Notes: generated by a model from the sequence alone, not told the origin. 64,000 nucleotides of DNA from Desulfatibacillum aliphaticivorans DSM 15576 (GCF_000429905.1 NZ_AUCT01000025.1:47457-111456); one strand, 5' to 3'. Positions 8,647 to 17,351 are shown, counted from the stretch's first letter. Numbers and translations: made by a program.

Positions 8647-8735
8647 GATTTCCGGGGACATGAACTTATCTCCCCGACCGTCATACAATTCACGGAGCAT
8701 AAACGTGGAGATAAGTATCATGTCCCCTGGAAATC
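8647..8735. repeat. Long imperfect inverted repeat
   Basis: Arms 8647-8673 and 8707-8735 pair over about 25 positions with small bulges (left arm begins GATTTCCGGGGACATG, right arm ends ATGTCCCCTGGAAATC). The loop is about 33 bases. This looks like a small mobile-element remnant or a REP-type hairpin. The rest of 8736-8910 is A+T-rich and ends in another TTCCCACGCGAAGCATGGGAA palindrome near 8850; no gene is seen. Confidence 0.6.
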
Positions 8736-8910
8736 GTTATCCCTTATTACCGATTATATCATTCCCTCAGTCCCCATGAAAACGCATACCAGGTATAATC
8801 AAACCCAATATTGTGATTGAAATAATAATGGTTTCAATGTCTTACAATATGCATTCCCACGCGAAGCATGGGAACGAGTTTTTAAAAATGCGGCGGAACA
8901 AAGTCAGGGA

Positions 8911-8949
8911 AAACAAAAAAACCGGCCATGCTTTGTTCTGAGCATGGCC
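8911..8949 (-). terminator. Terminator of the tandem TetR gene
   Basis: The stem GGCCATGC / GCATGGCC has a 10-base loop. On the minus strand it is followed by GGTTTTTTTG. It lies about 30 bases past the TetR stop. The plus side also has a T-run, so it may work in both directions. Confidence 0.75.
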
Positions 8950-8979
8950 AGGCTTTTTTATTTTCTATGGAACAATTTG

Positions 8980-10482
8980 TTATTTATTGGAAAACAGCAA
9001 ACTCTTCATGCAGGGGTAGAACACGTTCATGAGGGTGTCCTTGACCCATTGCCGGTATTCCGGGCCTTTGGGCTCCATGCCCAAAACCTGTGCGTGATAG
9101 GACGCCGCCCCCACGCAGCTGAAAACCACGGTTCCAAAGCCGTAAAGCCACATGCGCACCCTTTCGTCCGATTCGGGCAGGGGCATGTATTCCTTGAAAA
9201 GCTCCAGGGATTCTATCAGGAAACGGGTGAGGTGCTCGAAACCGGGCATGTCCTCGAATTTGTCCAACTGGGCGATGTTCTGCATGCATCCCATCATGAC
9301 GTCGGGATTTTCAAAGCTGTAATCCAGGGTTTTATCCACGAACCGGGTCATGTTCTCACGCATGGACGGGCTGTCCAGCTCCTTGATGATCTCGGTGACC
9401 GCGGTCCGGAACTCGCCCAGCAACTGACTGGTAACCGCCTCGAACAGCTCCGCCTTTTTGGGGAAGTAGTGGTACAGCAGGGTGAAGTCAAAGCCGCCTT
9501 CCTCCCCGATCATTCGGATGCTGGCCGCGTTATAGGGATATTTGGAGAACACCCGGCGAGCCACGGCGATGATCCTCCGGCGAGTGGCCTGGCCTTTGGT
9601 CTCTCCCCTGCGAACCCGGGTGGTGATCCTTCCCTTGCGGATTCTCAGGGCGGATTTTTCGATGTCGGCAAGCAGCTTTTTAAAAGCCGGGCTGGTGGGC
9701 CCCAGGGACATGACGTTTTTGGCCGCGCCCTTGATGCGTTTTCTTACGGCGCTGGCGCTGTGCAGCAAGGCGCCCTTGCCCGCCCCGAGCGGGTCGGGGC
9801 CGCTTTTCCTTGATTTGGCAAAAAACAGCCTTTTCACCGAAGGATACAGCACGAACACAAACAAGTCCTTGACCCATTCCCTGTACTCCGGGTCGTTGGG
9901 ATTGATACCAAGAACCTTGCCGTAAAAATTGGCCGCTCCCACGCAATTGGCCAGCAAAATGCTGGAGCAGAAAAACACCTGGCTGATATCTTTAATGTCC
10001 GCCTTAAAATAACCGCTGGCGGCGAACAGCGCCAGGGTGTCTTCGTGGAATCCCCGCAAATGCTCCATGCCGGGGAAGGCGTCCTTGACGTTATCCACGG
10101 CGCCCATGTTCAGCATCATGATGTAAAAGGCGTCGGGATTGTCAAAGGCGTAGCCCACGAATCGTTCGGCCAGAACCTTTGTGTTCTCGTACAAAGGGCC
10201 GTTCAACTCCATGACCATTTCGCCGGAGGCCTGATAGTACTCTCCAATGAGGCTCTTGGCCACGGACTCGAACAATTTGGCCTTGGACTTGAAATGGTAG
10301 CGCACAAACGAATGGTTGAATCCCCCCTCCTGGCCGATCATCCTGATGCTGGCCGCGTCATAGGGGTAATTGGTGAAAACCTGTCTGGCGGCGTCCGTTA
10401 TCCGCTTTCTGGTGGCCTCGGTCTTTTGCTGGCGCTTGGAGGGTTTGGCCGGTCCTGTTTTTTTTCTTCCTGAAGGGGTCAT
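8980..10482 (-). CDS. Two TetR-family repressors fused in one polypeptide
   Basis: 500 residues made of two complete TetR units. Unit 1 has an HTH at about 24-72 and a ligand/dimer domain to about 222. A basic linker follows (about 222-295). Unit 2 has an HTH at about 299-345 and a second ligand domain to 500. The two DNA-binding domains are clear paralogues: AASIRMIGQEGGF and AASIRMIGEEGGF, then YHF/YHYF. The recognition helices differ (NHSFVRYHF against DFTLLYHYF). TetR proteins are normally about 200 residues and dimerise, so a fused tandem could act as an intramolecular pseudo-dimer on an asymmetric site. It is divergent from the acyl-CoA ligase gene, a likely target. The start at 10482 is preceded by AGAAAGAGA. 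Confidence 0.88.
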   Translation of the reverse strand: MTPSGRKKTGPAKPSKRQQKTEATRKRITDAARQVFTNYPYDAASIRMIGQEGGFNHSFVRYHFKSKAKLFESVAKSLIGEYYQASGEMVMELNGPLYENTKVLAERFVGYAFDNPDAFYIMMLNMGAVDNVKDAFPGMEHLRGFHEDTLALFAASGYFKADIKDISQVFFCSSILLANCVGAANFYGKVLGINPNDPEYREWVKDLFVFVLYPSVKRLFFAKSRKSGPDPLGAGKGALLHSASAVRKRIKGAAKNVMSLGPTSPAFKKLLADIEKSALRIRKGRITTRVRRGETKGQATRRRIIAVARRVFSKYPYNAASIRMIGEEGGFDFTLLYHYFPKKAELFEAVTSQLLGEFRTAVTEIIKELDSPSMRENMTRFVDKTLDYSFENPDVMMGCMQNIAQLDKFEDMPGFEHLTRFLIESLELFKEYMPLPESDERVRMWLYGFGTVVFSCVGAASYHAQVLGMEPKGPEYRQWVKDTLMNVFYPCMKSLLFSNK

Positions 10483-10852
10483 GGTTATCTCTTTCTCAGT
10501 GTATTTCCACCCTGCATCAAAGCCTGATCCCAAAATACGATTAAATTATAAGGCGCTCAATGTTTCCCGGAGGTCTTGGCGAAGATTGATTCTCCGCCGA
10601 CCGCTTAAATTCGTCCAGGCCGGATTTTTTCTCCAACCGGGCGAGATCCCCCCTGAGCCATAGATTTCATATTCAAGGCGTGTTATCAAATAGTTTCTTG
10701 ATAAAGATCGGAAGAATGCTGGCTTTTTTTTAAGGAAGGCTGTATATTTGAACGATCGGTACAATTTCACCCCCGGCCGCTCCGTGCATTGCCTTGGGAT
10801 TATTGGCGGCCAGTTTTTATCCTTCCCCCCAAATGTGATTGTGGAGGCGCAA
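10483..10852. promoter_or_regulatory. Divergent control region with a dyad at 10683-10704
   Basis: This 370-base gap separates the fused TetR gene from the acyl-CoA ligase gene and must hold both promoters. At 10683-10704 there is a symmetric site, TTATCAA-N8-TTGATAA, a reasonable candidate operator. I could not settle on convincing -35/-10 pairs. The ligase ribosome site GGAGG is at 10843-10847. Confidence 0.4.
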
Positions 10853-12604
10853 ATGGGAAAGTATTCTTCCAACATCATTGCTGACAGCCTTGCCGGCGCA
10901 GCAAGCTACAAGGGAGACAGAGAAGCCATCGTATACGGAGACGTCCGCGTATCGTGGGAGCAGCTTGTCAACCGGACCAATCAAGCGGCGCAGGCCTTTA
11001 TTCGCCTGGGCGTAAAAAAAGGCGACAAAGTCGCGTTCATGTTCCACAACACGCCTGAGTTCGTGGAAATCAACCTTGGAATCCAGAAGGCAGGCGGCAT
11101 ACCGGCGCCCATGAATTACCGGCTTGTGGCCCCAGAAATTGAGTTTCAGGCCAATCATTGCGACGCCAAAATCTTTCTTTTTGACGAAACCTGGAACGAG
11201 GAAGTGGAAAAGGCGGCGCCCAACCTCACCGCCATCAAGCATTTTATCTGCAAGGGAAAAACCAAGCTGAAAGGCGCCCTGGATTATGACGAATTCGTAG
11301 CCGGAGAGCCGGCCATGGATCCGCAAATCCCAACACAGCCTGGCGATCCCGCGGTCATGATCTACACCGGAGGCACCACGGGATTCCCCAAGGGGGTGCT
11401 GCTTTCGTACCAGGCCCATGTGGACATGGTGGCATCCCTGGTTTCCAACATCGTGGTGTATGTTTCCAAGATGAATCTTTCCACGGACAAGTTGAAAAAC
11501 CTCACCGAGGACATGTCCTTTCCGGCCGTAGGGCTGGCTCTGCCCCTGTTGCAGACCAAACTGTTCAAACGAATCATGCAAAAGCAGGGAACTTTGAAGT
11601 TCATCAATTCCAGGCTGCTTAAAATCATAAACAATCCCGGCCGGATAAAAATGCGTTACAAAAACCCTTTGGGCTTTATGTTCCCTTCCATGCCTCTGTT
11701 TCACGACGCGTCCTACGCCATGCTCATGGCGGGAATTTTCATGGGCAATATGCGGTTTATCCTGATCCCGGGCTTGAGCTTCAACCCGGACAGGGTCTTT
11801 AAAGCCATCCAGGACGAAAAGCCCACCATCCTGGCCAACGTGCCCACAGGCTGGAAAAAACTGGTCAAACACCCGGACGCAAAAAATTACGATGCGCGCT
11901 CCGTCAAGGTGTGCATCTCAGGCGCAGGCGTCTGTCCTTTGGACGTGAAGAAGAAAATGTTCTCGACCTTCCCCAATACGGTGGTTGCGGACATGTTCGG
12001 CCAAACGGAAATGACGCCCGTGACAACCTTTAAAATCGATGCAGATCCTTCCACCCTCAAAGACCGTTCCGTAGGCGCCTCCATTGTGGAGGTGAAAATC
12101 GTGGACGATTTGGGCAATGAGGTTCCCAAAGGGGAGCACGGCGAAATCCTGTACCGCTCCTCCACCATCATGATGGGCTACTACAAGGACGAGGAAAAGA
12201 CTGACGAGGCCATGGCTGGAGGCTGGTTCAAGAGCGGCGACCTGGGCTATATCGACCAAGACGGCGAAGTCCGCCTGTTGGACCGGAAAAAGGAATGCAT
12301 CAACACCGGCGGCGAGAAAGTCTTTCCCGTGGAGGTGGAAGGCGTTATCGGAACCCACCCGGCTGTTGAAAACGTCTGCGTCATCGGCCAGGAAGACGAA
12401 GATTGGGGCACGCGGGTCAGCGCCCTGGTTCAACTCCATGCCGGCGATACGGCCACGGAGCAGGAAATCATCGAGCATTGCCGCGGCAAGATCGCCGGAT
12501 ATAAAATCCCGAAATCCGTGGTCTTTGTGGACGAGTTCCCCTTGTCTCCCGTGGGAAAGATTCTCCGGGCCAAGGTGAAGGATCTCCTGAGTCAATCCGC
12601 TTAA
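10853..12604 (+). CDS. Acyl-CoA synthetase (AMP-forming)
   Basis: A 583-residue adenylate-forming ligase that would activate a carboxylic acid to its CoA thioester through an acyl-AMP. Motifs in order: phosphate loop IYTGGTTGFPKG near residue 170, DMFGQTEMTP (adenine pocket), YIDQDGEVRLLDRKKE (hinge), NTGGEKVFPVEVE, and the C-terminal PLSPVGKILR with the catalytic Lys. Length and motifs fit medium/long-chain or aryl acyl-CoA ligases. The start at 10853 has GGAGG five bases upstream. The next gene encodes a racemase-like CoA enzyme, so a branched acyl substrate is plausible. The exact substrate cannot be read from sequence. Confidence 0.9.
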   Translation: MGKYSSNIIADSLAGAASYKGDREAIVYGDVRVSWEQLVNRTNQAAQAFIRLGVKKGDKVAFMFHNTPEFVEINLGIQKAGGIPAPMNYRLVAPEIEFQANHCDAKIFLFDETWNEEVEKAAPNLTAIKHFICKGKTKLKGALDYDEFVAGEPAMDPQIPTQPGDPAVMIYTGGTTGFPKGVLLSYQAHVDMVASLVSNIVVYVSKMNLSTDKLKNLTEDMSFPAVGLALPLLQTKLFKRIMQKQGTLKFINSRLLKIINNPGRIKMRYKNPLGFMFPSMPLFHDASYAMLMAGIFMGNMRFILIPGLSFNPDRVFKAIQDEKPTILANVPTGWKKLVKHPDAKNYDARSVKVCISGAGVCPLDVKKKMFSTFPNTVVADMFGQTEMTPVTTFKIDADPSTLKDRSVGASIVEVKIVDDLGNEVPKGEHGEILYRSSTIMMGYYKDEEKTDEAMAGGWFKSGDLGYIDQDGEVRLLDRKKECINTGGEKVFPVEVEGVIGTHPAVENVCVIGQEDEDWGTRVSALVQLHAGDTATEQEIIEHCRGKIAGYKIPKSVVFVDEFPLSPVGKILRAKVKDLLSQSA

Positions 12605-12664
12605 AAGCTGAAACGGCAAGGCTTGGCTGGCCTTATAGGCAGGAGGCGATTCCCTGATCTTTTA

Positions 12665-12680
12665 TCCAACAATTGTTGGA
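12665..12680. promoter_or_regulatory. Perfect 16-bp palindrome, candidate operator
   Basis: TCCAACAATTGTTGGA is fully self-complementary. It lies in the 300-base gap upstream of the racemase-like gene. Its size fits a dimeric repressor site, but no regulator can be assigned. Confidence 0.4.
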
Positions 12681-12801
12681 AACAAAATATAGGAAATCCT
12701 GCTTGCACTTACGGCGCCTTTCAGGGTATTGTACCTCATCGGCCGGATGATTTGCCTTTTATCGATAGAATCGTCCGTCCGGGGCCTGTCTGTCTTGGAG
12801 G

Positions 12802-12825
12802 TTCACACAAACCATCAGGTGTGAA
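12802..12825. promoter_or_regulatory. Dyad TTCACAC-N10-GTGTGAA
   Basis: A 7-bp perfect inverted repeat about 80 bases before the racemase-like start. It could be an operator or a small hairpin. The rest of 12605-12904 shows nothing else recognisable. Confidence 0.35.
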
Positions 12826-12904
12826 AATAAAACTTTAATTTACAAACAATTAAAGACGTAAAATCGGATTGCGATTTTTTCGGAGATTGAAGGAGGGACG
12901 TGAC

Positions 12905-14041
12905 ATGGGACCTTTGGAAGGGATTACAATCATTGAACTGGCCGGCATCGGCCCCGGACCTTTTTGCGGCATGATGCTCGCCGATATGGGCGCGACCGTC
13001 ATCCGCGTGGAACGCACCGGTCCTTCCGGGCTTGGCAGCCTGCCCGGCGACGTGCTTGCCAGGGGGCGGAAATCCGTCGCAGTAAATTTAAAAAACCCGG
13101 AAGGCCAGGCAGTCGTTCTTAAGCTGTGCGAAAAAGCGGACGCCATTTTTGAGGGATTTCGGCCGGGCGTGGCCGAACGCATGGGCGTGGGGCCGGAAGA
13201 TTGCTGGAAGGTGAATCCCAAGCTGGTATACGGCCGCATGACGGGATGGGGCCAGGAGGGGCCTTTGTCCCAGGCGTCCGGGCATGACATCAATTATATC
13301 TCTCTTGTGGGCGCTCTTCACGCTATCGGCCGCAAGGGGCAGACGCCTGTACCGCCCTTGAACCTGGTTGGCGACTTCGGCGGCGGCGGCATGCTGCTGG
13401 CTTTCGGCATGGTCTGCGCACTTTTGGAAGCCCAAAAATCCGGCAAGGGGCAGGTGGTGGACGCCGCCATGGTGGATGGCGCAGCCACCCTCATGGCCAT
13501 GTTTTTCACGTTCAAAAATCTGGGCATGTGGAACGACAAGGAGCGCCAGGTCAACCTGCTGGACGGCGGCGCCCATTTTTACGATACGTATGAAACCAAG
13601 GACGGCAAATACATTTCCCTCGGTTCCATCGAACCCCAGTTCTATGAACTGCTTTTGCAAAAAGCGGAGTTGGACCGGGATAAGTTCGGAAACCAGATGA
13701 ATTTCGGCGCATGGCCGGAGTTGAAGGTGGAACTCGCCGAGGTTATCAAGCAAAAAACCCGGGATGAATGGTGCGAAATCATGGAAGGTTCGGACGTCTG
13801 CTTCGCCCCGGTCCTCAATCTGAGCGAAGCCCCGGAGCATCCCCATAACAAGCTCAGGAAAACCTTCGTGGAACTGGACGGCGTGCTGCAGCCCGCTCCT
13901 TCTCCGCGTTTCAGCAGAACGGAGGCGGAACTGACCAACAGCGCTCCCAAGGTTGGCCAGGATACGGACGCCGTATTGACCGATTGCGGCTTTTCCGCGG
14001 AAGAAATCGCCAAACTCCGTGAAAATGGAGATGTGGCGTAG
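12905..14041 (+). CDS. CaiB/BaiF CoA-transferase family, alpha-methylacyl-CoA racemase-like
   Basis: 378 residues. Known racemases of this family (bacterial MCR, animal AMACR) use a His/Asp pair near positions 126 and 156. Here His127 (SGHDINY) and Asp157 (VGDFGGGG) fall at the same places, so I favour racemisation of 2-methyl-branched acyl-CoA over CoA transfer. The N-terminus (LEGITIIELAGIGPGPF) and MMLADMGATVIRVER are typical. The start at 12905 has GGAGG at 12891-12895. It follows the acyl-CoA ligase in the same direction. Together they could activate and epimerise branched fatty acids, as needed in methyl-branched lipid or alkane metabolism; that pathway link is inference. Confidence 0.87.
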   Translation: MGPLEGITIIELAGIGPGPFCGMMLADMGATVIRVERTGPSGLGSLPGDVLARGRKSVAVNLKNPEGQAVVLKLCEKADAIFEGFRPGVAERMGVGPEDCWKVNPKLVYGRMTGWGQEGPLSQASGHDINYISLVGALHAIGRKGQTPVPPLNLVGDFGGGGMLLAFGMVCALLEAQKSGKGQVVDAAMVDGAATLMAMFFTFKNLGMWNDKERQVNLLDGGAHFYDTYETKDGKYISLGSIEPQFYELLLQKAELDRDKFGNQMNFGAWPELKVELAEVIKQKTRDEWCEIMEGSDVCFAPVLNLSEAPEHPHNKLRKTFVELDGVLQPAPSPRFSRTEAELTNSAPKVGQDTDAVLTDCGFSAEEIAKLRENGDVA

Positions 14042-14067
14042 AGGCTTAACTTCTCAATGACAAACAA

Positions 14068-14113
14068 AAAGGCCGTATCGCTTGCTCCAACGGCAAAGCG
14101 TTACGGCCTTTGT
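14068..14113 (+). terminator. Terminator after the racemase-like gene
   Basis: AAAGGCCGTA / TACGGCCTTT stem, extended by a CGCTT/AAGCG inner pair, starting about 25 bases past the stop. A short T-rich tract follows. Confidence 0.7.
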
Positions 14114-14136
14114 TATAGTTCTATTCTCCGCTGCTG

Positions 14137-14313
14137 TTACTCGTCTTTCAGGACCGTCCTCAAATACAACTCGGATTCCGTTACCTGCTCCACGTCAGTA
14201 TAGTAATAGTCGGAGGGATTGATCCCCTTTTCCGTAATGAATGTAGACAAGTTATCCAGAAACCCCACGGAATGGGTGATCTTGGGAAGCACGCCGTAAA
14301 CAAAGACTAATCA
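14137..14313 (-). pseudogene. Orphan 3' fragment of an unknown gene
   Basis: A 58-codon open stretch on the minus strand reads as protein-like sequence (VGFLDNLSTFITEKG, SDYYYTDVEQV) and ends in a normal stop. It has an in-frame stop just upstream and no start with a ribosome site. It looks like the tail of a decayed gene; I do not recognise the family. It could be coincidental coding-like sequence. Confidence 0.35.
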
Positions 14314-14373
14314 ACCACCTGTATAACGGGTGGCTTTGGCTTGCCCCCTGATAGGAGGCCTCCGCGTATGAGA

Positions 14374-14396
14374 AGCCCCTCGGGGGCTCATTTTTA
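14374..14396 (+). terminator. Small hairpin with T-run next to the SPL-like gene end
   Basis: AGCCCC-TCG-GGGGCT followed by CATTTTTA on the plus strand. On the minus strand, the direction of the adjacent gene, no U-tract follows, so it would not be a classical terminator for that gene. Confidence 0.4.
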
Positions 14397-15500
14397 CTTT
14401 ATAAAGCAGACCCGTTGGGCGCTTTGGTCCAGCAGGGACGGCAAGTCGGGAGTCTGGTTAAAGGATTTTCGCCAGACTTCATCGTCCTCCATGCAGAAAT
14501 ACGCCGCGGCCTGGGGCGCCCGTTTTTTAAGGGCTGCGGCCATGACCTGGAAAAGTTTGATCCGCAAGGGCTTGAAGTAGCGCATTTTGTTATCCAGGCC
14601 GGTAATGAACTCGCCGTAGACTATTTTGGATTTTTCAAAGCGGGATTCGATAACTGCTTTCAAATCCGGCATGAACCGGAAGGTTCCCAGGCTGATCCAG
14701 ACCACGTTTTCAGGCGATACGTGGTCAAAAATCAGGTCCACAACCTTTTCGTATTCCTGTTCGCAACCGGGGTAAATCACCATAGGATCGAAATGGAACG
14801 CCAGGGGGTATCCCCAGGACTCGCATTTGGCGGCGGCCGCCAGCCGGGCGTGGAGAGGCGCGGTGTTGCGCTCCTGGGTTGCAATAACTTCCGGAGTGTT
14901 CACGGACCAAGCCATGATGGTTTTCCGGTTATGACTCAGCTTGTCCAGGCCCTGGATGTTCACGGTTTTGGATTTTAACTCCAAAACGGCGTGGTCCTGC
15001 CTGCCGAAACGCTCCACCAACCGGTGGGAAAGGCCGGACCAAGGCTCCCAGATCATGCTGTCCGTGAACTCGCCCGTGCCGATGCGCCGGATTTCCGGGT
15101 TTCGGGACTCCAAAACCTGATCCAATTCACTAAACAAGTCTTCGTGATTCACGAAAAACTGAAGCGCCGGCGGGTGGAAATAAGCCTGGAGCACGCAATA
15201 GGAGCAATCCATGGTGCAAAAGGTTCCGATGTGCAGAATCTGGTAGCCGCAGCAGGTGTATTCCTTGGTGCCCGGGCATTTGCGGACGAAAGCGCCTTTG
15301 TTTTTTGTGAGAAACAATACTTCCTTGGCGACTGAAATGGGGTCCGGCGCTTCGGCCACGCGCCGGAAAACGGCGGTGGGGCCGTCCACGACTTCCCGGG
15401 GGACGCCCTGGAAATAGTCCAGGATGGGTTGGATATTGGGCAGATCCTGCACGTCCTGGTCAATGTATACGGTGCGGATATTTTTAGCGGTCAGGGTCAT
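14394..15500 (-). CDS. Spore photoproduct lyase (SPL)-like radical SAM protein
   Basis: A 368-residue radical SAM protein with the cluster motif CTMDCSYC (Cys95, 99, 102) followed by VLQAYFHPP, as in the SPL family. True SPL repairs the thymine dimer of spore DNA and uses a conserved Cys about 44 residues after the cluster. Here the equivalent stretch reads GTGEFTDSM and has no Cys. The host is not expected to sporulate, so the substrate is probably different. Its ATG overlaps the stop of the ParB-like gene upstream (ATGA), indicating translational coupling. Family assignment good; function open. Confidence 0.8.
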   Translation of the reverse strand: MTLTAKNIRTVYIDQDVQDLPNIQPILDYFQGVPREVVDGPTAVFRRVAEAPDPISVAKEVLFLTKNKGAFVRKCPGTKEYTCCGYQILHIGTFCTMDCSYCVLQAYFHPPALQFFVNHEDLFSELDQVLESRNPEIRRIGTGEFTDSMIWEPWSGLSHRLVERFGRQDHAVLELKSKTVNIQGLDKLSHNRKTIMAWSVNTPEVIATQERNTAPLHARLAAAAKCESWGYPLAFHFDPMVIYPGCEQEYEKVVDLIFDHVSPENVVWISLGTFRFMPDLKAVIESRFEKSKIVYGEFITGLDNKMRYFKPLRIKLFQVMAAALKKRAPQAAAYFCMEDDEVWRKSFNQTPDLPSLLDQSAQRVCFIK

Positions 15501-16468
15501 CGATCCAGGATTTTCCTCAGGCCGGGCTTTTCGGCGATCTCGATTATAACATTATGGTTTTTTATAAGATCGTTGATATTTTTAAAGTAGAACTTTAACT
15601 CGTACACCTGCCCTTCAAAATTCGCGGGAGGGTCCAGACGCACTCCCTTGGGCAGGTTCAAGCCTTGCACCTCAGCCTCAAAAGCCTCTTGCGCACGGGT
15701 GATTTGGGGAAAACGGGTTTTCTTTAGAAGCGCCCTCGCCTCCCTGGCCTTTTGATTCATGTCCTTATCCGCATCGTTCAGGATGGCGGCGACTTCATCC
15801 GACTCCAGTACCGCCTTGCACGACAGGTCGTCCCGGGCGGCAATTTCAACAGCCAGGGTCAGGATTTCGCGCTGCTTGCCCAGGCTGAGGGCCAGGCTCC
15901 GAAAGAATCGGACGAAGGCCAGGGCCTCAGCCTCTTCCATTTCGTGCAGTTTGAGGGCGATGGGAAAGGCGATGGCGTCTTCTTTAACGCCCTCAAGGAT
16001 TTCTTCATGCATGGAGCACAAGGACTCCACTTGCTCCATACGGCGCTGATTGGGTGGCTCCGTAAGGAACAGGGCGTCCTTGATCATGTCCGCCCTATCC
16101 TTCCAGGGAAGCCCGGCCCCCAGCAAAGCCAGGGACCGGGAGGTTTCCAACATATCCAATTCCCTCTGGCCGGCGTTTTCCGCCACAGCCAGCACGGCGC
16201 ATTCCTGATCCGAAGTCAGGGGATCCACCACGCGCACCTGGATGCGGCGCATGTCCAGTTCGCGGCAGACGTCCACGCGGCGAAACCCGGAGATTACCCG
16301 GTGCATGCCGCCGCCCGACTCCTGCACCAGGGGCGGATTGATCAAGCCCAGGGATTCCACGGAACGTTTCAGGCTTTCATCATCTCCGGCGGAGCTGATC
16401 TTGAAAGTCAGATCCTGGGAGTCAATGGAATCCAGGGCAAGCCAATATGTCTCATATGGAGTATGCAT
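15497..16468 (-). CDS. ParB/Spo0J N-terminal-domain protein
   Basis: 323 residues. The N-terminal part matches the ParB-like nuclease/CTPase fold: LKRSVESLGLINPPLV, then a RVISGFRRVDVCREL box. The middle is helical and may carry an HTH; the C-terminus is charged. No ParA is adjacent, so this is unlikely to be the chromosome-partitioning ParB. It is sandwiched between purC (17-base overlap) and the SPL-like gene (4-base overlap). A working link with the SPL-like enzyme, perhaps DNA recognition, is inferred from coupling only. Confidence 0.75.
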   Translation of the reverse strand: MHTPYETYWLALDSIDSQDLTFKISSAGDDESLKRSVESLGLINPPLVQESGGGMHRVISGFRRVDVCRELDMRRIQVRVVDPLTSDQECAVLAVAENAGQRELDMLETSRSLALLGAGLPWKDRADMIKDALFLTEPPNQRRMEQVESLCSMHEEILEGVKEDAIAFPIALKLHEMEEAEALAFVRFFRSLALSLGKQREILTLAVEIAARDDLSCKAVLESDEVAAILNDADKDMNQKAREARALLKKTRFPQITRAQEAFEAEVQGLNLPKGVRLDPPANFEGQVYELKFYFKNINDLIKNHNVIIEIAEKPGLRKILDR

Positions 16469-17351
16469 CGCCCGCCAGCAGCTTCAGAGCTTGGAGATAC
16501 TTATCCCTTGTTTTATCAAGAACTTCCTGAGGCAATTTGGGTCCGGGAGGCTGCTTGTTGAATTTGATCTCAAGCAGGTAATCCCGCACAAATTGCTTGT
16601 CAAAGCTGTCCTGGGCGCGGCCGGGCTCGTACTGATCCTTGGGCCAGAACCGGGAGGAGTCCGGGGTCAGAACCTCGTCAATGAGGATGATTTGGCCGTC
16701 GTCCGCGGCCCCGAACTCGAACTTGGTGTCGGCGATGATGATGCCCTTTTCGTTGGCCAGGTCTGCGCCTTTGGTATAGATGGCCAGACTCAGGTCGCGG
16801 AGTTTTTCCGCGGTTTCCTGACCCACGATTTCGGCGGATTGTTCAAAGGAGATGTTCTCGTCGTGCTCGCCCAATTCCGCTTTGGTGGAGGGGGTGAAGA
16901 GAGTCTCGGGCAGCTTTTCGGATTCCTTCAGGCCCTCGGGCAGGGAAATGCCGCAAACGCTCTGGGACTTTTTGTACGAAGACCAGCCGGAGCCGGAAAT
17001 GTAACCGCGCACCACGCATTCGATGGCCTGGGGCTGCACTTTTTTCACCAAAATGCTGCGGCCTTCCAGGATGTCGGCGTATTGCCTGCACTTGACCGGG
17101 AACTCATCCACCTTGGCGGTGAGAACGTGGTTATCCACGATGTCTTTCATGACGTCGAACCAGAACAGGGAAATCTGGGTCAGGACCTTGCCCTTGTCCG
17201 GGATGGGATCGGGCATGATCACGTCAAAGGCGGACAGGCGGTCGGTCGCCACCATCAGGTAGGCGTCGCCCAGGTCGTACATATCGCGAACTTTGCCCCG
17301 TTTGGGCTCGGGAAGGTCCGGCAATTCGGTTTGCCATACGCTGCTTGCCAT
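16452..17351 (-). CDS. purC: Phosphoribosylaminoimidazole-succinocarboxamide synthase
   Basis: 299 residues catalysing the ATP-dependent addition of aspartate to CAIR in purine synthesis. Family hallmarks are KRGKVRDMYDLGD near residue 18, VRGYISGSGW, IIADTKFEFG and LIDEVLTPDSSRFW. The length fits the longer PurC type. The ATG at 17351 is preceded by AGGAG. Its 3' end overlaps the start of the ParB-like gene. A hairpin-type sequence around TACGTCGGGTTTCGG (about 17375) lies just upstream. Confidence 0.95.
   Translation of the reverse strand: MASSVWQTELPDLPEPKRGKVRDMYDLGDAYLMVATDRLSAFDVIMPDPIPDKGKVLTQISLFWFDVMKDIVDNHVLTAKVDEFPVKCRQYADILEGRSILVKKVQPQAIECVVRGYISGSGWSSYKKSQSVCGISLPEGLKESEKLPETLFTPSTKAELGEHDENISFEQSAEIVGQETAEKLRDLSLAIYTKGADLANEKGIIIADTKFEFGAADDGQIILIDEVLTPDSSRFWPKDQYEPGRAQDSFDKQFVRDYLLEIKFNKQPPGPKLPQEVLDKTRDKYLQALKLLAGDAYSI

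Noticed and set aside
4150..8980. Complete diversity-generating retroelement
   Set aside because: No reverse transcriptase, accessory gene or template repeat is visible in the window; only the target-like end is present, so I report that alone.
15497..16468. Chromosome-partitioning parB
   Set aside because: No parA neighbour, unusual length split, and coupling to purC and a radical SAM gene; only the N-terminal domain type is supported.
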